DNA of 64,000 bases from JAJFJD01 sp965228695 (GCA_965228695.1 CBDDIB010000002.1:1922001-1986000), one strand, 5' to 3'; counted from the first letter of the stretch, positions 42,568 to 51,695 are shown. Notes: generated by a model not told the origin, from the letters alone. Translations and numbers: made by a program.

Positions 42568-43542
42568 ATGAGCTCTCACGCATTGTTGGAGTCGTTTGAC
42601 GATTTGGAACCCGAGACGGGTGATTTCCTGTCCGAGGTGATTTACGGATTGCGGGCGTCTCCCAAGACGTTGCCGTGCAAGTTTTTCTACGATGAAAAAG
42701 GATCGCAACTGTTCGATCGTATCTGCGAGTTGCCGGAATACTATCCGACGCGGACCGAGACGGCATTGCTGGAGGAAATCGGCGGCGAGGTTGCGGACTG
42801 TATCGGACCGCATGCGCAAATCATCGAGTATGGTTGCGGGTCGGTGCGAAAAATCCGCCCTGTTGTCGACGCGCTGGATCGACCGGCGGCATATGTCGCT
42901 GTCGATATCTCAAAAGAGCATCTGTTGGCGGCGTCGAGTATGTTGGCGACCGACTATCCGGGCCTTGAGATCCATGCGATTTGCGCAGATTTCGTCCAAC
43001 CCTTTCCCGTGTCGCCACCGACCGCGTATCCCGGCGCGCGCCGGGTCGGATTCTTCCCCGGTTCCACGCTCGGTAATTTCACCAAGAAAGAGGCATGTGC
43101 GCTGCTCTCGAGCGCTGCGGACCTACTTGGGTCCGGTGGCGGCATGCTGATCGGTATCGATCTCAAGAAGGACGTTTCGGTGCTGAAGGCCGCGTATGAC
43201 GATGCTGCCGGCGTTACGGCCGCGTTCAACATGAACCTGTTGGATAGAATCAACCGCGAGCTGGGGGCCGACTTCGATCTCGATCAGTTTGAACACCATG
43301 TCGTCTACAATGACGAAGTCGGCCGGATCGAGATGCACCTTCGCAGCCTTCGCGACCAAACCGTCAGGATCGACGGAAACGCGTTTGAGTTTCGGGCCGG
43401 CGAGACGATCCACACCGAGAACTCGCATAAATACGATATCAAGCAATTCCAGGATATGGCCCGCGATGCGGGCTTCGAACCGGAGCGGGTGTGGACCGAC
43501 GGCAACGATCTCTTCAGCGTGCACTTTCTGACGGTGCCCTAA
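42568..43542 (+). CDS. egtD: L-histidine N-alpha-methyltransferase (ergothioneine biosynthesis)
   Basis: A 324-residue protein with GAGGAG upstream. It matches EgtD: KFFYDEKGSQLFDRICELPEYYPTRTE, the SAM motif IIEYGCGSVRKIRPVVDAL (about 85-103), GFFPGSTLGNFTKKEA, and the C-terminal HTENSHKYDIKQFQDM. EgtD trimethylates histidine to hercynine, the first step to the antioxidant ergothioneine. EgtB, the sulfoxide synthase usually next to it, is not adjacent; both neighbours are unrelated and convergent or divergent. Confidence 0.88.
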   Translation: MSSHALLESFDDLEPETGDFLSEVIYGLRASPKTLPCKFFYDEKGSQLFDRICELPEYYPTRTETALLEEIGGEVADCIGPHAQIIEYGCGSVRKIRPVVDALDRPAAYVAVDISKEHLLAASSMLATDYPGLEIHAICADFVQPFPVSPPTAYPGARRVGFFPGSTLGNFTKKEACALLSSAADLLGSGGGMLIGIDLKKDVSVLKAAYDDAAGVTAAFNMNLLDRINRELGADFDLDQFEHHVVYNDEVGRIEMHLRSLRDQTVRIDGNAFEFRAGETIHTENSHKYDIKQFQDMARDAGFEPERVWTDGNDLFSVHFLTVP

Positions 43543-43559
43543 TCGCCAGAGGCAGTTCG

Positions 43560-44759
43560 TTAGACCGTTCCCTTTTCCCGCAGCTGCGCAATCCGCGCGG
43601 TGTCAAAGCCGAGCTCGGCGAGTAGATCGTCGGTGTCCTGGCCGAGTTCTGGTCCGGGCCGATTTGGTGTAGGCTCGCCCGTATCGAAAGGGCAGTCCAA
43701 TACACGGAACGGTGTGCCGTTCTGATGGATGAGGTCCTGGATCATGCCAGTCTCGGTCACGTAGGGGTTGTCCATCGCTTGCTGAACGTCATAGATCGGT
43801 GCTGCCGGGACTAGTCCGGCGAAATGATCCAGCCATTCGTCGGTGGTGCGGGCCGATAGCGCATCATCGAGCATGTCCTGGATCAGGGCGCGATTTTCCA
43901 GCCGGTCCTTGAACTTCAAGAATCGCGCATCCTTACCCCATTCCGAACGACCGACCATGTCGCACAGGATGGGCCAGAATTTCTCCTTGTTGCACATAAT
44001 GAAGATCCAGCCGTCCTTGGTCTTGTACTGCGCGCAGGGCGTTAGCGACGGATGGCCTGAGCGCGGTTCGCGCCCCTGGACGTGGCCGGTGTTGAGATAC
44101 CAGGTGGCCGGATAAGAAACATTCGTCAGCGCCAGATCGAACAGGTTTGTGTCGACGTTTCGCCCGGTGCCGGTGGCACGGGCGGCGAGGATGGCGGAGA
44201 CCGTCGCATAGGCCATCGCCAAGCCGGTCATTAGATCGACGATCGACAGGCCGAACCGGGTCGGCGGTGTGTCTGGTTCGCCGGTGAGCGAGAAGTAACC
44301 GGCTTCCGCCTGCATGAGATAGTCGTAACCCGGCCATGTGGCGCGCGGACCGCTTCGCCCATACGCGGTCAGGAAGGAACAAACGATTTTCGGGTTCAGC
44401 GCGCCGAGCGTCTCATACGTCAGGCCGAGTTTCTCCGGCACGTCGCCGCGCAGATTGCAGGTCACCGCGTCGGCTGTCTTTACCAGATCATGGAAAATCG
44501 CCTGACCGTCCGGTGACGAGAGGTCGAGCGTGAGACTTCGCTTGTTGCGGTTGATGCTTTGGAAGAAGAGGCTGGCGCTGCTGTTCGTCGAATCGTCGTC
44601 GATGAAGAAGGGGCCGACGGCGCGGCCCATGTCGCCGCCATCCTTCGGGTTCTCGATCTTGATCACCTCGGCGCCGATGTCTGCCAGATACTGGGTTCCC
44701 CAGGGACCGGCGCCGTATTGTTCGACGGCCAGCACGCGGACGCCGTCTAAAGGCAACAT
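43560..44759 (-). CDS. CaiB/BaiF family CoA-transferase (operon end)
   Basis: A 399-residue protein with LPLDGVRVLAVEQYGAGPWGTQYLADIGAEVIKIE, NRNKRSLTLDLSSPDG, PGYDYLMQAEAG with the active-site aspartate region, and GTGRNVDTNLFDLAL. It is the last gene of a seven-gene operon with acyl-CoA dehydrogenases, MaoC and a CitE-like lyase, 15 bases after the dehydrogenase gene. It probably activates the pathway's starting acid by taking CoA from succinyl-CoA or acetyl-CoA, for example itaconate or mesaconate. The acid is inferred. Confidence 0.87.
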   Translation of the reverse strand: MLPLDGVRVLAVEQYGAGPWGTQYLADIGAEVIKIENPKDGGDMGRAVGPFFIDDDSTNSSASLFFQSINRNKRSLTLDLSSPDGQAIFHDLVKTADAVTCNLRGDVPEKLGLTYETLGALNPKIVCSFLTAYGRSGPRATWPGYDYLMQAEAGYFSLTGEPDTPPTRFGLSIVDLMTGLAMAYATVSAILAARATGTGRNVDTNLFDLALTNVSYPATWYLNTGHVQGREPRSGHPSLTPCAQYKTKDGWIFIMCNKEKFWPILCDMVGRSEWGKDARFLKFKDRLENRALIQDMLDDALSARTTDEWLDHFAGLVPAAPIYDVQQAMDNPYVTETGMIQDLIHQNGTPFRVLDCPFDTGEPTPNRPGPELGQDTDDLLAELGFDTARIAQLREKGTV

Positions 44760-44774
44760 CGATAAGGTCTCCGC

Positions 44775-45935
44775 TTAGATTGGATTACGTTGGATCAGCT
44801 GCCGCGCGATGATGATGCGCTGCAATTCGTTAGTGCCTTCGCCGATGGTCAGCAAGGGCGCATCGCGATAGAAGCGCTCGACCGGGAACTCCTTCGAATA
44901 CCCGTACCCGCCGTGCACCCGCATGGAATCCATCGAGTTCGTGACGGCGGCTTCAGTCGCGAAGAGTTTCGCCATCCCTGCTTCCATGTCGCACCGCTCG
45001 CCCTTGTCGAATGCATTGGCGGCTTGGTGCACCAACAACCGGGCTGCTTCGGTGCGGGTCGCCATGTCGGCCATGTTGATTTGTATCGCCTGGTGCTCGC
45101 AGATCGGTTTGCCGAAAGTCTGCCGCTGCTGCGAGTATTTCACCGCCTCGTCGAGCGCGGCTTGCGCCACGCCCACGCCGCGCGCCGCCACGTTGATCCG
45201 GCCCAATTCCAGCCCGCCCATCACATGTTTGAAGCCTTCGCCTTCGACGCCGCCGATCAGGTTCTCGTGCGGCACCTGACAGTCGTCGAAAACCAATTCG
45301 GCGGAGTCGATCCCCTTGTAGCCGAGTTTTTCCAGCTTCCGCGAAACCTCGAATCCTTCCCCTTTTTCGATCAGGAACAGGCTGATGCCCTTGTGGCGTG
45401 GCTCCACATCCGGGTCGGTCTTCACCATGACGGCGAAACACGTGCCGTGAATTCCGTTGGAAATCCAAGTCTTGGTGCCATTGACCACATAACCGTTACC
45501 TTGCTTCGTCGCGCGCGTGCGGATCGCTTGCAGGTCGGTGCCGCAGTTCGGTTCGGTCAAGGCGAGGCCGCCGCGAATCTCGCCGCTGGCGAATTTCGGC
45601 AGCCACTTTTGCTTCTGCTCCTCGGTGCCGGCCCGTTGCACCGCCGACGCCATGATCAGATGCGAATTGAAGATGCCGGAAAGGGACATCCAAACCGTAG
45701 CCACGCGTTCGACGATCTTTGCGTAGGTCAGGCAGGAAAGGCCGAGCCCGCCGTATTCCTCTTCGATGATGGAGCCGAACAATCCCAACTCCTTCATCTT
45801 CTCGACGATCTCCTCGGGATAGGTGTCGTTGTGTTCAAGCTCCATCGCATAAGGCTTGACGTCGCGGTCGAGAAAGCGGTCGACCGCGTCGAGGATCAAG
45901 GTTTCCTGTTCGTCCTGTTCCGACGTTACAGTCAT
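44775..45935 (-). CDS. Acyl-CoA dehydrogenase
   Basis: A 386-residue FAD enzyme: YPEEIVEKMKELGLFGSIIEEEYGG, ALTEPNCGTDLQAIRTRA, WISNGIHGTCFAV, QRQTFGKPICEHQAIQINMADM and RVHGGYGYSKEFPVERFYRDAPLLTIGEGTNE, the C-terminal ACAD signature. It oxidises an acyl-CoA to a 2-enoyl-CoA. It is the sixth gene of the operon, 6 bases after MaoC. It is only distantly related to the two tandem dehydrogenases upstream, so it acts on a different intermediate. Confidence 0.88.
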   Translation of the reverse strand: MTVTSEQDEQETLILDAVDRFLDRDVKPYAMELEHNDTYPEEIVEKMKELGLFGSIIEEEYGGLGLSCLTYAKIVERVATVWMSLSGIFNSHLIMASAVQRAGTEEQKQKWLPKFASGEIRGGLALTEPNCGTDLQAIRTRATKQGNGYVVNGTKTWISNGIHGTCFAVMVKTDPDVEPRHKGISLFLIEKGEGFEVSRKLEKLGYKGIDSAELVFDDCQVPHENLIGGVEGEGFKHVMGGLELGRINVAARGVGVAQAALDEAVKYSQQRQTFGKPICEHQAIQINMADMATRTEAARLLVHQAANAFDKGERCDMEAGMAKLFATEAAVTNSMDSMRVHGGYGYSKEFPVERFYRDAPLLTIGEGTNELQRIIIARQLIQRNPI

Positions 45936-45941
45936 CGCTCG

Positions 45942-46457
45942 TTACTCCATTAAGTCGTCGACGCCGTGCCCGCGTTTCGGGATCAGCATGGTTCGGTCAT
46001 AGGTCATGAAGACGGTGCCGTCGGCCTTCTTGCCGATCGTCTTGATACCGACGATGCCCTGTGTGGGGCGCGACTTCGACTCCCGTTTGTCCAAGACCTC
46101 GCTCTCGGCATAAATCGTATCGCCGACGAAAACCGGCGCGGTCAGTTTGATGTCGTTCCAGCCCAGGTTCGCGATCGCCTTCTGGCTGGTGTCGCTGACG
46201 CTCATGCCGGCAACGATCGACAACGTCAGGGCGCTGTTGACCAGCAACTGACCGAACTCGCTCTTCGCCGCATAGTTGGCGTCGAAGTGGACCGGGTGCG
46301 TGTTCATCGTCAATAGGGTGAACCAGGTGTTGTCCGCTTCGCTGATCGTGCGGCCGGGGCGGTGTTCGTAGACGTCCCCCACCTCGAAATCCTCGAAATA
46401 CCGTCCGATCTCCTCGCGGTAGCGGTTCGGTCCGATTTCCTTGCTGCCATATCCCAT
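45942..46457 (-). CDS. MaoC-type enoyl-CoA hydratase
   Basis: A 171-residue protein from the ATG at 46457, with AAGGAA upstream; longer readings would overlap the CitE gene. It has the hotdog hydratase pattern FEVGDVYEHRPGRTISEADNTWF, MNTHPVHFDANYAAKSEFG (catalytic D/H region, DANY), VNSALTLSIVAGM and VGDTIYAESEVLDKRES. MaoC proteins hydrate enoyl-CoAs. Paired with the CitE-like lyase 13 bases upstream, it resembles itaconyl- or mesaconyl-CoA hydratase partners of citramalyl-CoA lyase. Confidence 0.87.
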   Translation of the reverse strand: MGYGSKEIGPNRYREEIGRYFEDFEVGDVYEHRPGRTISEADNTWFTLLTMNTHPVHFDANYAAKSEFGQLLVNSALTLSIVAGMSVSDTSQKAIANLGWNDIKLTAPVFVGDTIYAESEVLDKRESKSRPTQGIVGIKTIGKKADGTVFMTYDRTMLIPKRGHGVDDLME

Positions 46458-46470
46458 GGATGTTCTTTCC

Positions 46471-47313
46471 TTACTTGCTTCGTGCCGCTGCGGCCAGAAC
46501 ACGGCGGGCCGAACGGACAATCGATTCGTTCACCATGTGGCCGTCCAGTCGGGCAATCCCGACGGTATCGGCTTCGGCGGTCGCGATAATTCGCTGCGCC
46601 TGTTCGATTTCTTCCGACGTCGGTGTCAGCGCGGCGTGGATCGGCGCGACATGTGCCGCCTCATAGGAGATCTTGCCGGTAAAGCCCATGCCGATGACAC
46701 GGTTCAGTTCTTCGAGAAACCCTGTTTCATCCTGCGGATCAAACCACGCGCCGTCCATCGCGTCGATATGCGCGTGCTTGGCGGCGTTCACGATCCGGCT
46801 GCGCCCATAGATCAGTGCATCCCATTTCCGGTTGCTGCCGATTTCGGCGCTGTAATCCGCGGTGCCGAAGATCAAGCAGGTTAGTTCCGGTGCCGCCACC
46901 GCGATATCGCCGACCCGGCGTAGGCCTTCCGGACTTTCGATCAGTGCAAGGATCTCGATCTCCGGCCGTGCCGGGCGCAACACATCGGCAACCTGCGTGA
47001 TGTCCTCCGGGCAGTTCACCTTCGGCAGGATGATGCCGTCCGGCGGCGTCGCCGCGTCGATAACGGCCAAGATATCGCGAAGGCCGTCGGCCGTACGGAG
47101 GCTGTTCACCCGCAGGAGGCACCGGCATTTTGCGGTTCCCTTGAACATATCGAATACGGCGGCGCGCGCTTCGGCCTTGCGGTCCACGGCGGTGCCGTCT
47201 TCCAGGTCGGCGCAGACCATGTCCGCACCGCTCGCCGATAAGGCGCGGAACTCATCGGGGCTGAGCGCCGATGTCATCAAGAGGCTTCGTCGCAGGACAA
47301 CCGGATCGGTCAT
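46471..47313 (-). CDS. HpcH/HpaI-CitE family acyl-CoA lyase
   Basis: A 280-residue protein with RRSLLMTSALSPDEFRALSASGADMVCADLEDGT (metal-binding E and D), RCLLRVNSL, IILPKVNCPED, ALIESPEGLRRVG and FGTADYSAEIG. These are the conserved residues of citrate lyase beta-like enzymes that split malyl-, citramalyl- or related 3-hydroxyacyl-CoAs. In this operon, after MaoC-catalysed hydration, a citramalyl-CoA lyase giving acetyl-CoA and pyruvate is the leading guess. Confidence 0.87.
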   Translation of the reverse strand: MTDPVVLRRSLLMTSALSPDEFRALSASGADMVCADLEDGTAVDRKAEARAAVFDMFKGTAKCRCLLRVNSLRTADGLRDILAVIDAATPPDGIILPKVNCPEDITQVADVLRPARPEIEILALIESPEGLRRVGDIAVAAPELTCLIFGTADYSAEIGSNRKWDALIYGRSRIVNAAKHAHIDAMDGAWFDPQDETGFLEELNRVIGMGFTGKISYEAAHVAPIHAALTPTSEEIEQAQRIIATAEADTVGIARLDGHMVNESIVRSARRVLAAAARSK

Positions 47314-47344
47314 GCGGTGTGCTTTTCTCCGTTGAGACTGCCGG

Positions 47345-48532
47345 TTAGTAGGATCGCGGCATGCCCAGGATGTGTTGGCCGATATAGGCCAGGATCATGT
47401 TGGTCGAAATCGGCGCCGTGCGGAATATACGGGCCTCCCGCCATTTCCGCTCGACATCGTATTCCCGGGCGAACGCGAAACCGCCATGCGTCGTGAAACA
47501 GGCTTCGCCGCAGGCCCAGGCGGCCTCGCCGGAAAGGTGCTTGGCCATGTTGGCTTCGGCGCCGCACGGCTGGCCCGCATCGAACAGGGCGGCGGCCTTG
47601 CGCGCCATCATGTCGGCGCCCTGATACTCGGCATAGGCCTTGGCGATGGGAAACTGAATGCCCTGATACTGGCCGATCGGATTGCCGAAGACCACCCGTT
47701 CCTTGGAATAATCGACCGCCTTCTCGACGAAGAATTTGCAGTCACCGAGCGCTTCGGCCGAGATCAGGATGCGTTCGGCGTTCATACCGTCGAGGATGTA
47801 GCGGAAGCCTTTGCCTTCCTCGCCGATCAGGCTGGAGGATGGAATCCACAAATTGTCGAAGAACACCTCGGTGGTGTTGTGGTTGATCATCGCGTCGAGC
47901 GGCTGGATATCGCAGCCGTTACCGCGGGCTTCGCGCAGATCGACGAGAAAACAGGACAGGCCGTCGCTGCGCTTCTCCGTCTGGTCCGCTGGCGTGGTCC
48001 GCGCGAGCAGCAGCATCAGGTCGGAATGCAGCGCCCGGCTGGTCCAGACTTTCTGGCCGTTGATGCGATACCCGTTGCCGTCCTTCTCTGCCCGCGTTTT
48101 GAGCTGTGTGGTGTCGGAGCCCGTGGTCGGTTCGGTTACCCCGAAGGCCTGTAGGCGCAGTTCTCCGGACGCGATCTTCGGTAGGTATTCCTGCTTCTGG
48201 TCCTTGCTGCCGTGCCGCAGGACCGTGCCCATCGTGTACATTTGGGCGTGAACCGCTCCCGCGCTGCAGCCGCTTTCGTGGATCGTCTCCAGGATGACCG
48301 CGCCGGCGCGGATCGGCAGGCCTGCGCCGCCGTATTCCTCGGGGATCAACGCGCCGAGGAACCCTGACTCGGTCAGCGTCTTGACGAATTCCGTCGGGTA
48401 GCTGCCATCGATCCCTTGGTCTTCCAGACCACGCCAATACTCGCCGGGAAAATCCGCGCAGAGTTTTTTCACGGCATCCCGGAGTTCCGGATAGTCCTCG
48501 CCGATTGCAATGACGGTTTCGGTATCGCTCAT
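47345..48532 (-). CDS. Acyl-CoA dehydrogenase (tandem copy 2)
   Basis: A 395-residue protein from the ATG at 48532, with AGGAAA upstream. It has IGEDYPELRDAVKKLCADFPGEYWR, LIPEEYGGAGLPIRAG, GVTEPTTGSDTTQLKTRAEK, YRINGQKVWTSRALHS and a C-terminal EYDVERKWREARIFRTAPIS. It is highly similar through its whole length to the next gene upstream, ending in the same LGMPRSY, so it is a tandem duplicate. Both copies are intact, suggesting different substrate choice or subunits of a heteromer. Confidence 0.88.
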   Translation of the reverse strand: MSDTETVIAIGEDYPELRDAVKKLCADFPGEYWRGLEDQGIDGSYPTEFVKTLTESGFLGALIPEEYGGAGLPIRAGAVILETIHESGCSAGAVHAQMYTMGTVLRHGSKDQKQEYLPKIASGELRLQAFGVTEPTTGSDTTQLKTRAEKDGNGYRINGQKVWTSRALHSDLMLLLARTTPADQTEKRSDGLSCFLVDLREARGNGCDIQPLDAMINHNTTEVFFDNLWIPSSSLIGEEGKGFRYILDGMNAERILISAEALGDCKFFVEKAVDYSKERVVFGNPIGQYQGIQFPIAKAYAEYQGADMMARKAAALFDAGQPCGAEANMAKHLSGEAAWACGEACFTTHGGFAFAREYDVERKWREARIFRTAPISTNMILAYIGQHILGMPRSY

Positions 48533-48551
48533 GGTTTTCCTATGGCTCGTA

Positions 48552-49739
48552 TCAGTAGGACCGCGGCATGCCGAGGACATGCTGGCCGATGAAATTCATG
48601 ATCATGTTGGGGGCGACCGGCGCATTCCGCGACAGCCGGCATTCCCGCCATTTGCGTTCCACATCGTATTCGCGGGCGAAAGCGAAGCCGCCGAAGGTGG
48701 TGAAGCATGCCTCGGCGCAGGCCCAGGCCGCATCGCCCGACAGGTATTTGCCGATATTCGCTTCCGCGCCGCAGGGCACGCCCGCGTCGAACATGGCGGT
48801 TGCCTTTTGAACCATGAGGTCGGCGGCTTCCAACTGCGCATAGGCGCTGGCGATGGGAAACTGAATGCCTTGATTCTGGCCGATGGGACGGCCGAACACC
48901 ACGCGCTCGTTCGCGTAGTCCACCGCCTTCTTCACGAAATAGCGGCCATTGCCGATGGCTTCGCTCGACACCAGGCAGCGCTCCGCGTTCATCCCATCGA
49001 GGATATAACGGAAGCCTTTGCCTTCCTCGCCGATCAGGCTGCTCGCGGGAATCTTCAGGTCGTCGAAGAAGACCTCGGTCGTGTTGTGGTTCACCATGGC
49101 GTCGATGGGCCGGATTTCCAGCCCGTTGCCCTTGGCATCCCGCATATCGACCAGGAAGGTGGAGATACCGTCGGTCCGCCGTTTCGATTCCTCGGGCGGT
49201 GTCGTGCGCGCCAGCAGGAGCATCAGGTCGGAATGCGCGGCCCGGCTGATCCAGACCTTTTGTCCGTTGATGCGATACCCGTTGCCGTCCTTCTCCGCCC
49301 GCGTCTTAAGCTGCGTCGTGTCGGAGCCGGTGGTCGGTTCGGTGATCGCAAAGGCCTGCAGCCGTAACTCGCCGGCGGCGATCTTCGGCAGAAATTCGTT
49401 CTTTTGCTCGTTGGTGCCGTGCCGCAGGACCGTGCCCATCGTGTACATCTGGGCGTGGCAGGCCGAGGCGCTGCAGCCCGCCGTATTGATCGTCTCGAGA
49501 ATGACCGCGCCGGCGCGGATCGGCAGGCCGGCGCCGCCGTATTCCTCCGGGATCAAGGCGGCGAGATAGCCCGCATCGGTCAGCGCTTGGACGAAATCCG
49601 TCGGATAGCTGCCCGATGGCGGCTGGTTCTCCAGGTCGCGCCAATATTCCGCCGGGAAATCCGCGCAGAGTTTGGCGACAGACTCGCGAATTTCCGGGTA
49701 GTCCTGCCCGCAGGGGACCGATGCGTCGATGTCCGACAT
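48552..49739 (-). CDS. Acyl-CoA dehydrogenase (tandem copy 1)
   Basis: A 395-residue protein starting with MSDIDASVPCGQDYPEIRESVAKLCADFPAEYWR. It has LIPEEYGGAGLPIRAG, ITEPTTGSDTTQLKTRAEK, YRINGQKVWISRAAHS, VVFGRPIGQNQGIQFPIA and a C-terminus EYDVERKWRECRLSRNAPV. It is 12 bases after the HMG-CoA lyase stop and 19 before its duplicate. The proximity to HMG-CoA lyase recalls isovaleryl-CoA dehydrogenase in leucine breakdown, but no carboxylase subunits are present. Confidence 0.88.
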   Translation of the reverse strand: MSDIDASVPCGQDYPEIRESVAKLCADFPAEYWRDLENQPPSGSYPTDFVQALTDAGYLAALIPEEYGGAGLPIRAGAVILETINTAGCSASACHAQMYTMGTVLRHGTNEQKNEFLPKIAAGELRLQAFAITEPTTGSDTTQLKTRAEKDGNGYRINGQKVWISRAAHSDLMLLLARTTPPEESKRRTDGISTFLVDMRDAKGNGLEIRPIDAMVNHNTTEVFFDDLKIPASSLIGEEGKGFRYILDGMNAERCLVSSEAIGNGRYFVKKAVDYANERVVFGRPIGQNQGIQFPIASAYAQLEAADLMVQKATAMFDAGVPCGAEANIGKYLSGDAAWACAEACFTTFGGFAFAREYDVERKWRECRLSRNAPVAPNMIMNFIGQHVLGMPRSY

Positions 49740-49751
49740 GCCGTGCCGGGC

Positions 49752-50726
49752 CTATTCCGCGGCGGCGGCGAGGGAGGACGCGGGAACGAATCCTTTCGGC
49801 GGGCCTGATTTCGCGAGGCCGCCGTTCAGCGTTTCGTCCGGCAGGTTGCGCGCCACGATCTCGCGGACCGCGACCAGCTTGTCCAGGTTGACGCCGGTTT
49901 TCATCCCCATGCCTTCCAGCATGAAGACCAGGTCGTCCATCACGATGTTGCCGGTCGCTCCCGGCGCGTACGGGCATCCGCCCAAGCCCGCCAGCGACGC
50001 GTCGAATCGCCGGACACCGGTTTCGAGCGCCGCCAACGCATTGGCGATGCCGAGCCCGCGCGTATCGTGGAGATGCACGGTTAGCGGCAGGTCGTCGCCG
50101 AAGGTGCCATACATGAGCTTGAACAGGCTCTTGACCTGCGACGGGTTGGCGTAGCCGACGGTGTCGGCGATGGCCAGTTCATCCGCGCCGGCATCCAAGA
50201 ATTTCTCTGCAAGTTTGACGACAGCGTCGGGGTCCACCTGGCCCTCGATGGTGCAACCCAGCGCGGTAGACAGACCGACGAACAGGCGGACGCGGCGGTC
50301 GCTTTCCTTCGCTTTCTCGTCGCGCAACGCGACAATCTTCTTGAAGGCAGCGACCGACTCGTCTGGTGTCATGCGCACGTTGGCGATGTTGTGTTTCACG
50401 CTGACGGACGTCACGTAATTCAACTTGTGGACCCCGGCGGCGAGGCCGTTCTCCGCGCCCTTGAGATTCGGCATCAGGGCGGAGATCACAAGACCCTCGT
50501 GTTTTTCCGCTATGGGCAGCGCGGCGGCGCAGACGTCTCTTGCATCCGCGAACTGCGGCAGCAGTTTGGGCGGTACGAAGGAACAGACCTCGATCTCCGG
50601 CATGCCCGCCGCGGCCTCGGCTTCGATCCACGCGATTTTCTGATCGGTCGGGAAGAATGTCTGCACGTTTTGCAGACCGTCCCGCAGGCCCACTTCACAG
50701 ACGTGAACATCATTGCCGTCGCGCAT
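49752..50726 (-). CDS. Hydroxymethylglutaryl-CoA lyase-like protein
   Basis: A 324-residue DRE-TIM enzyme: VCEVGLRDGLQNVQTFFPT (catalytic R and D), AAAGMPEIEVCSFVPPKLLPQ, IADTVGYANPSQVKSLF, HLHDTRGLGIANALAALETG (metal-binding histidines) and GGCPYAPGATGNIVMDDLVFMLEGMG. HMG-CoA lyase splits HMG-CoA to acetoacetate and acetyl-CoA, the last step of leucine degradation; related enzymes split other 3-hydroxy-3-methylacyl-CoAs. It is the first gene of the seven-gene operon. Confidence 0.88.
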   Translation of the reverse strand: MRDGNDVHVCEVGLRDGLQNVQTFFPTDQKIAWIEAEAAAGMPEIEVCSFVPPKLLPQFADARDVCAAALPIAEKHEGLVISALMPNLKGAENGLAAGVHKLNYVTSVSVKHNIANVRMTPDESVAAFKKIVALRDEKAKESDRRVRLFVGLSTALGCTIEGQVDPDAVVKLAEKFLDAGADELAIADTVGYANPSQVKSLFKLMYGTFGDDLPLTVHLHDTRGLGIANALAALETGVRRFDASLAGLGGCPYAPGATGNIVMDDLVFMLEGMGMKTGVNLDKLVAVREIVARNLPDETLNGGLAKSGPPKGFVPASSLAAAAE

Positions 50727-50891
50727 GGCGTAACTCCCTTGTTGAAAACGGAATATTGGCGCTCCAAGAGCGCGTATTCCCTGTGCCGCCGAATCGTTTT
50801 GTCCGGACCAATTTCGCTTGTCCGTTTAACTAAATCGGCACCTCGGACGAGTCAATTGGAGCCGGAAAACCGACGCATCGAGATTTAACGA

Positions 50892-51695
50892 TCAGGCGGA
50901 CGGCGCTTCGTCGAGCCGCACCGCGATGTCCTCCAAGTCGGCGGAAACCGCCGGATACCGTTCCATGACGAGCGGATCGTGGCCCGGAACGACATGCGCC
51001 GGCGACTCCGCCAGTTCCACCGCCCGGTCGAACGAGAGGATGTTCTCCCCCACATTGTAGATGGCGGGGAAGGGGCTCCGTTTCTCCATGTTCGCATAGT
51101 AATGCGCCGCGTCAGAGGCGACGACGACCCAGCCGCGTTTGGTGAAGATACGGGCGATCTGATGCCCTTTCGTGTGGCCGCCGACAAGATGGATGCTGAT
51201 CCCGGGAGCCAGCGTGGTGTCGCCGTCATGGAAGGTGACCCGGTCGCTGTATATGTTTCGGACCAACGTGCAGACGTCGTCGACCATGACGCCGCGTTTG
51301 AAACCCTTCCAGTGTGTATCGCGCCCCGTGATGTAACGCTGTTCCGCTTCTTGGATATGGAATTGTGCATGGGGAAATTTGTCGAAATTTCCCACGTGGT
51401 CCCAATGCATATGGGTGATGATGACGTCATTCACCGTCTCCGGATCGACGCCGACCAGCCGCAGTCCGTCGCTTGGGCAACGGAAGAATTCATGGTTCCG
51501 TTCTTCGGCGGCCCCTTTGGTAAAGCCCATATCGACGACCACCGTGCGTTCGTCGCCGACCGCGGCCCAAATGAAATAGTCCATCGGCATAGGGCCGTCA
51601 TGGGGGTCGCCGACGATGAAATTGTGACTTCGCCGCCGATGCGGATTGTGCGCATAGCGGACCGCGTAGAGAACGTAACAGTCCGGAGCGGTCAC
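50892..51695 (-). CDS. MBL-fold hydrolase, N-acyl homoserine lactonase-like
   Basis: A 267-residue protein starting at the GTG at 51695, which overlaps the stop of the TauD gene (GTGTGA), with GGGGAG a few bases upstream. The metallo-beta-lactamase motifs are THMHWDHVGNF (HxHxDH, about 95-100), VGGHTKGHQI and VVASDAAHYY, and a final VVPGHDPLVM. This four-motif set is that of AHL lactonase and related lactonases. Coupled to a dioxygenase, it may instead open a lactone made in catabolism. Quorum quenching is possible but not supported by neighbours. Confidence 0.84.
   Translation of the reverse strand: MTAPDCYVLYAVRYAHNPHRRRSHNFIVGDPHDGPMPMDYFIWAAVGDERTVVVDMGFTKGAAEERNHEFFRCPSDGLRLVGVDPETVNDVIITHMHWDHVGNFDKFPHAQFHIQEAEQRYITGRDTHWKGFKRGVMVDDVCTLVRNIYSDRVTFHDGDTTLAPGISIHLVGGHTKGHQIARIFTKRGWVVVASDAAHYYANMEKRSPFPAIYNVGENILSFDRAVELAESPAHVVPGHDPLVMERYPAVSADLEDIAVRLDEAPSA

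Noticed and set aside
44790..45953. 387-codon open frame on the plus strand opposite an acyl-CoA dehydrogenase
   Set aside because: The acyl-CoA dehydrogenase on the minus strand has all family motifs and fits an operon; the antisense frame has none.
20014..50892. A 12-base match GATTTAACGATC near 20012 and near 50881 considered as possible attachment-site repeats
   Set aside because: Too short, and nothing between the two points behaves as one element; likely chance.
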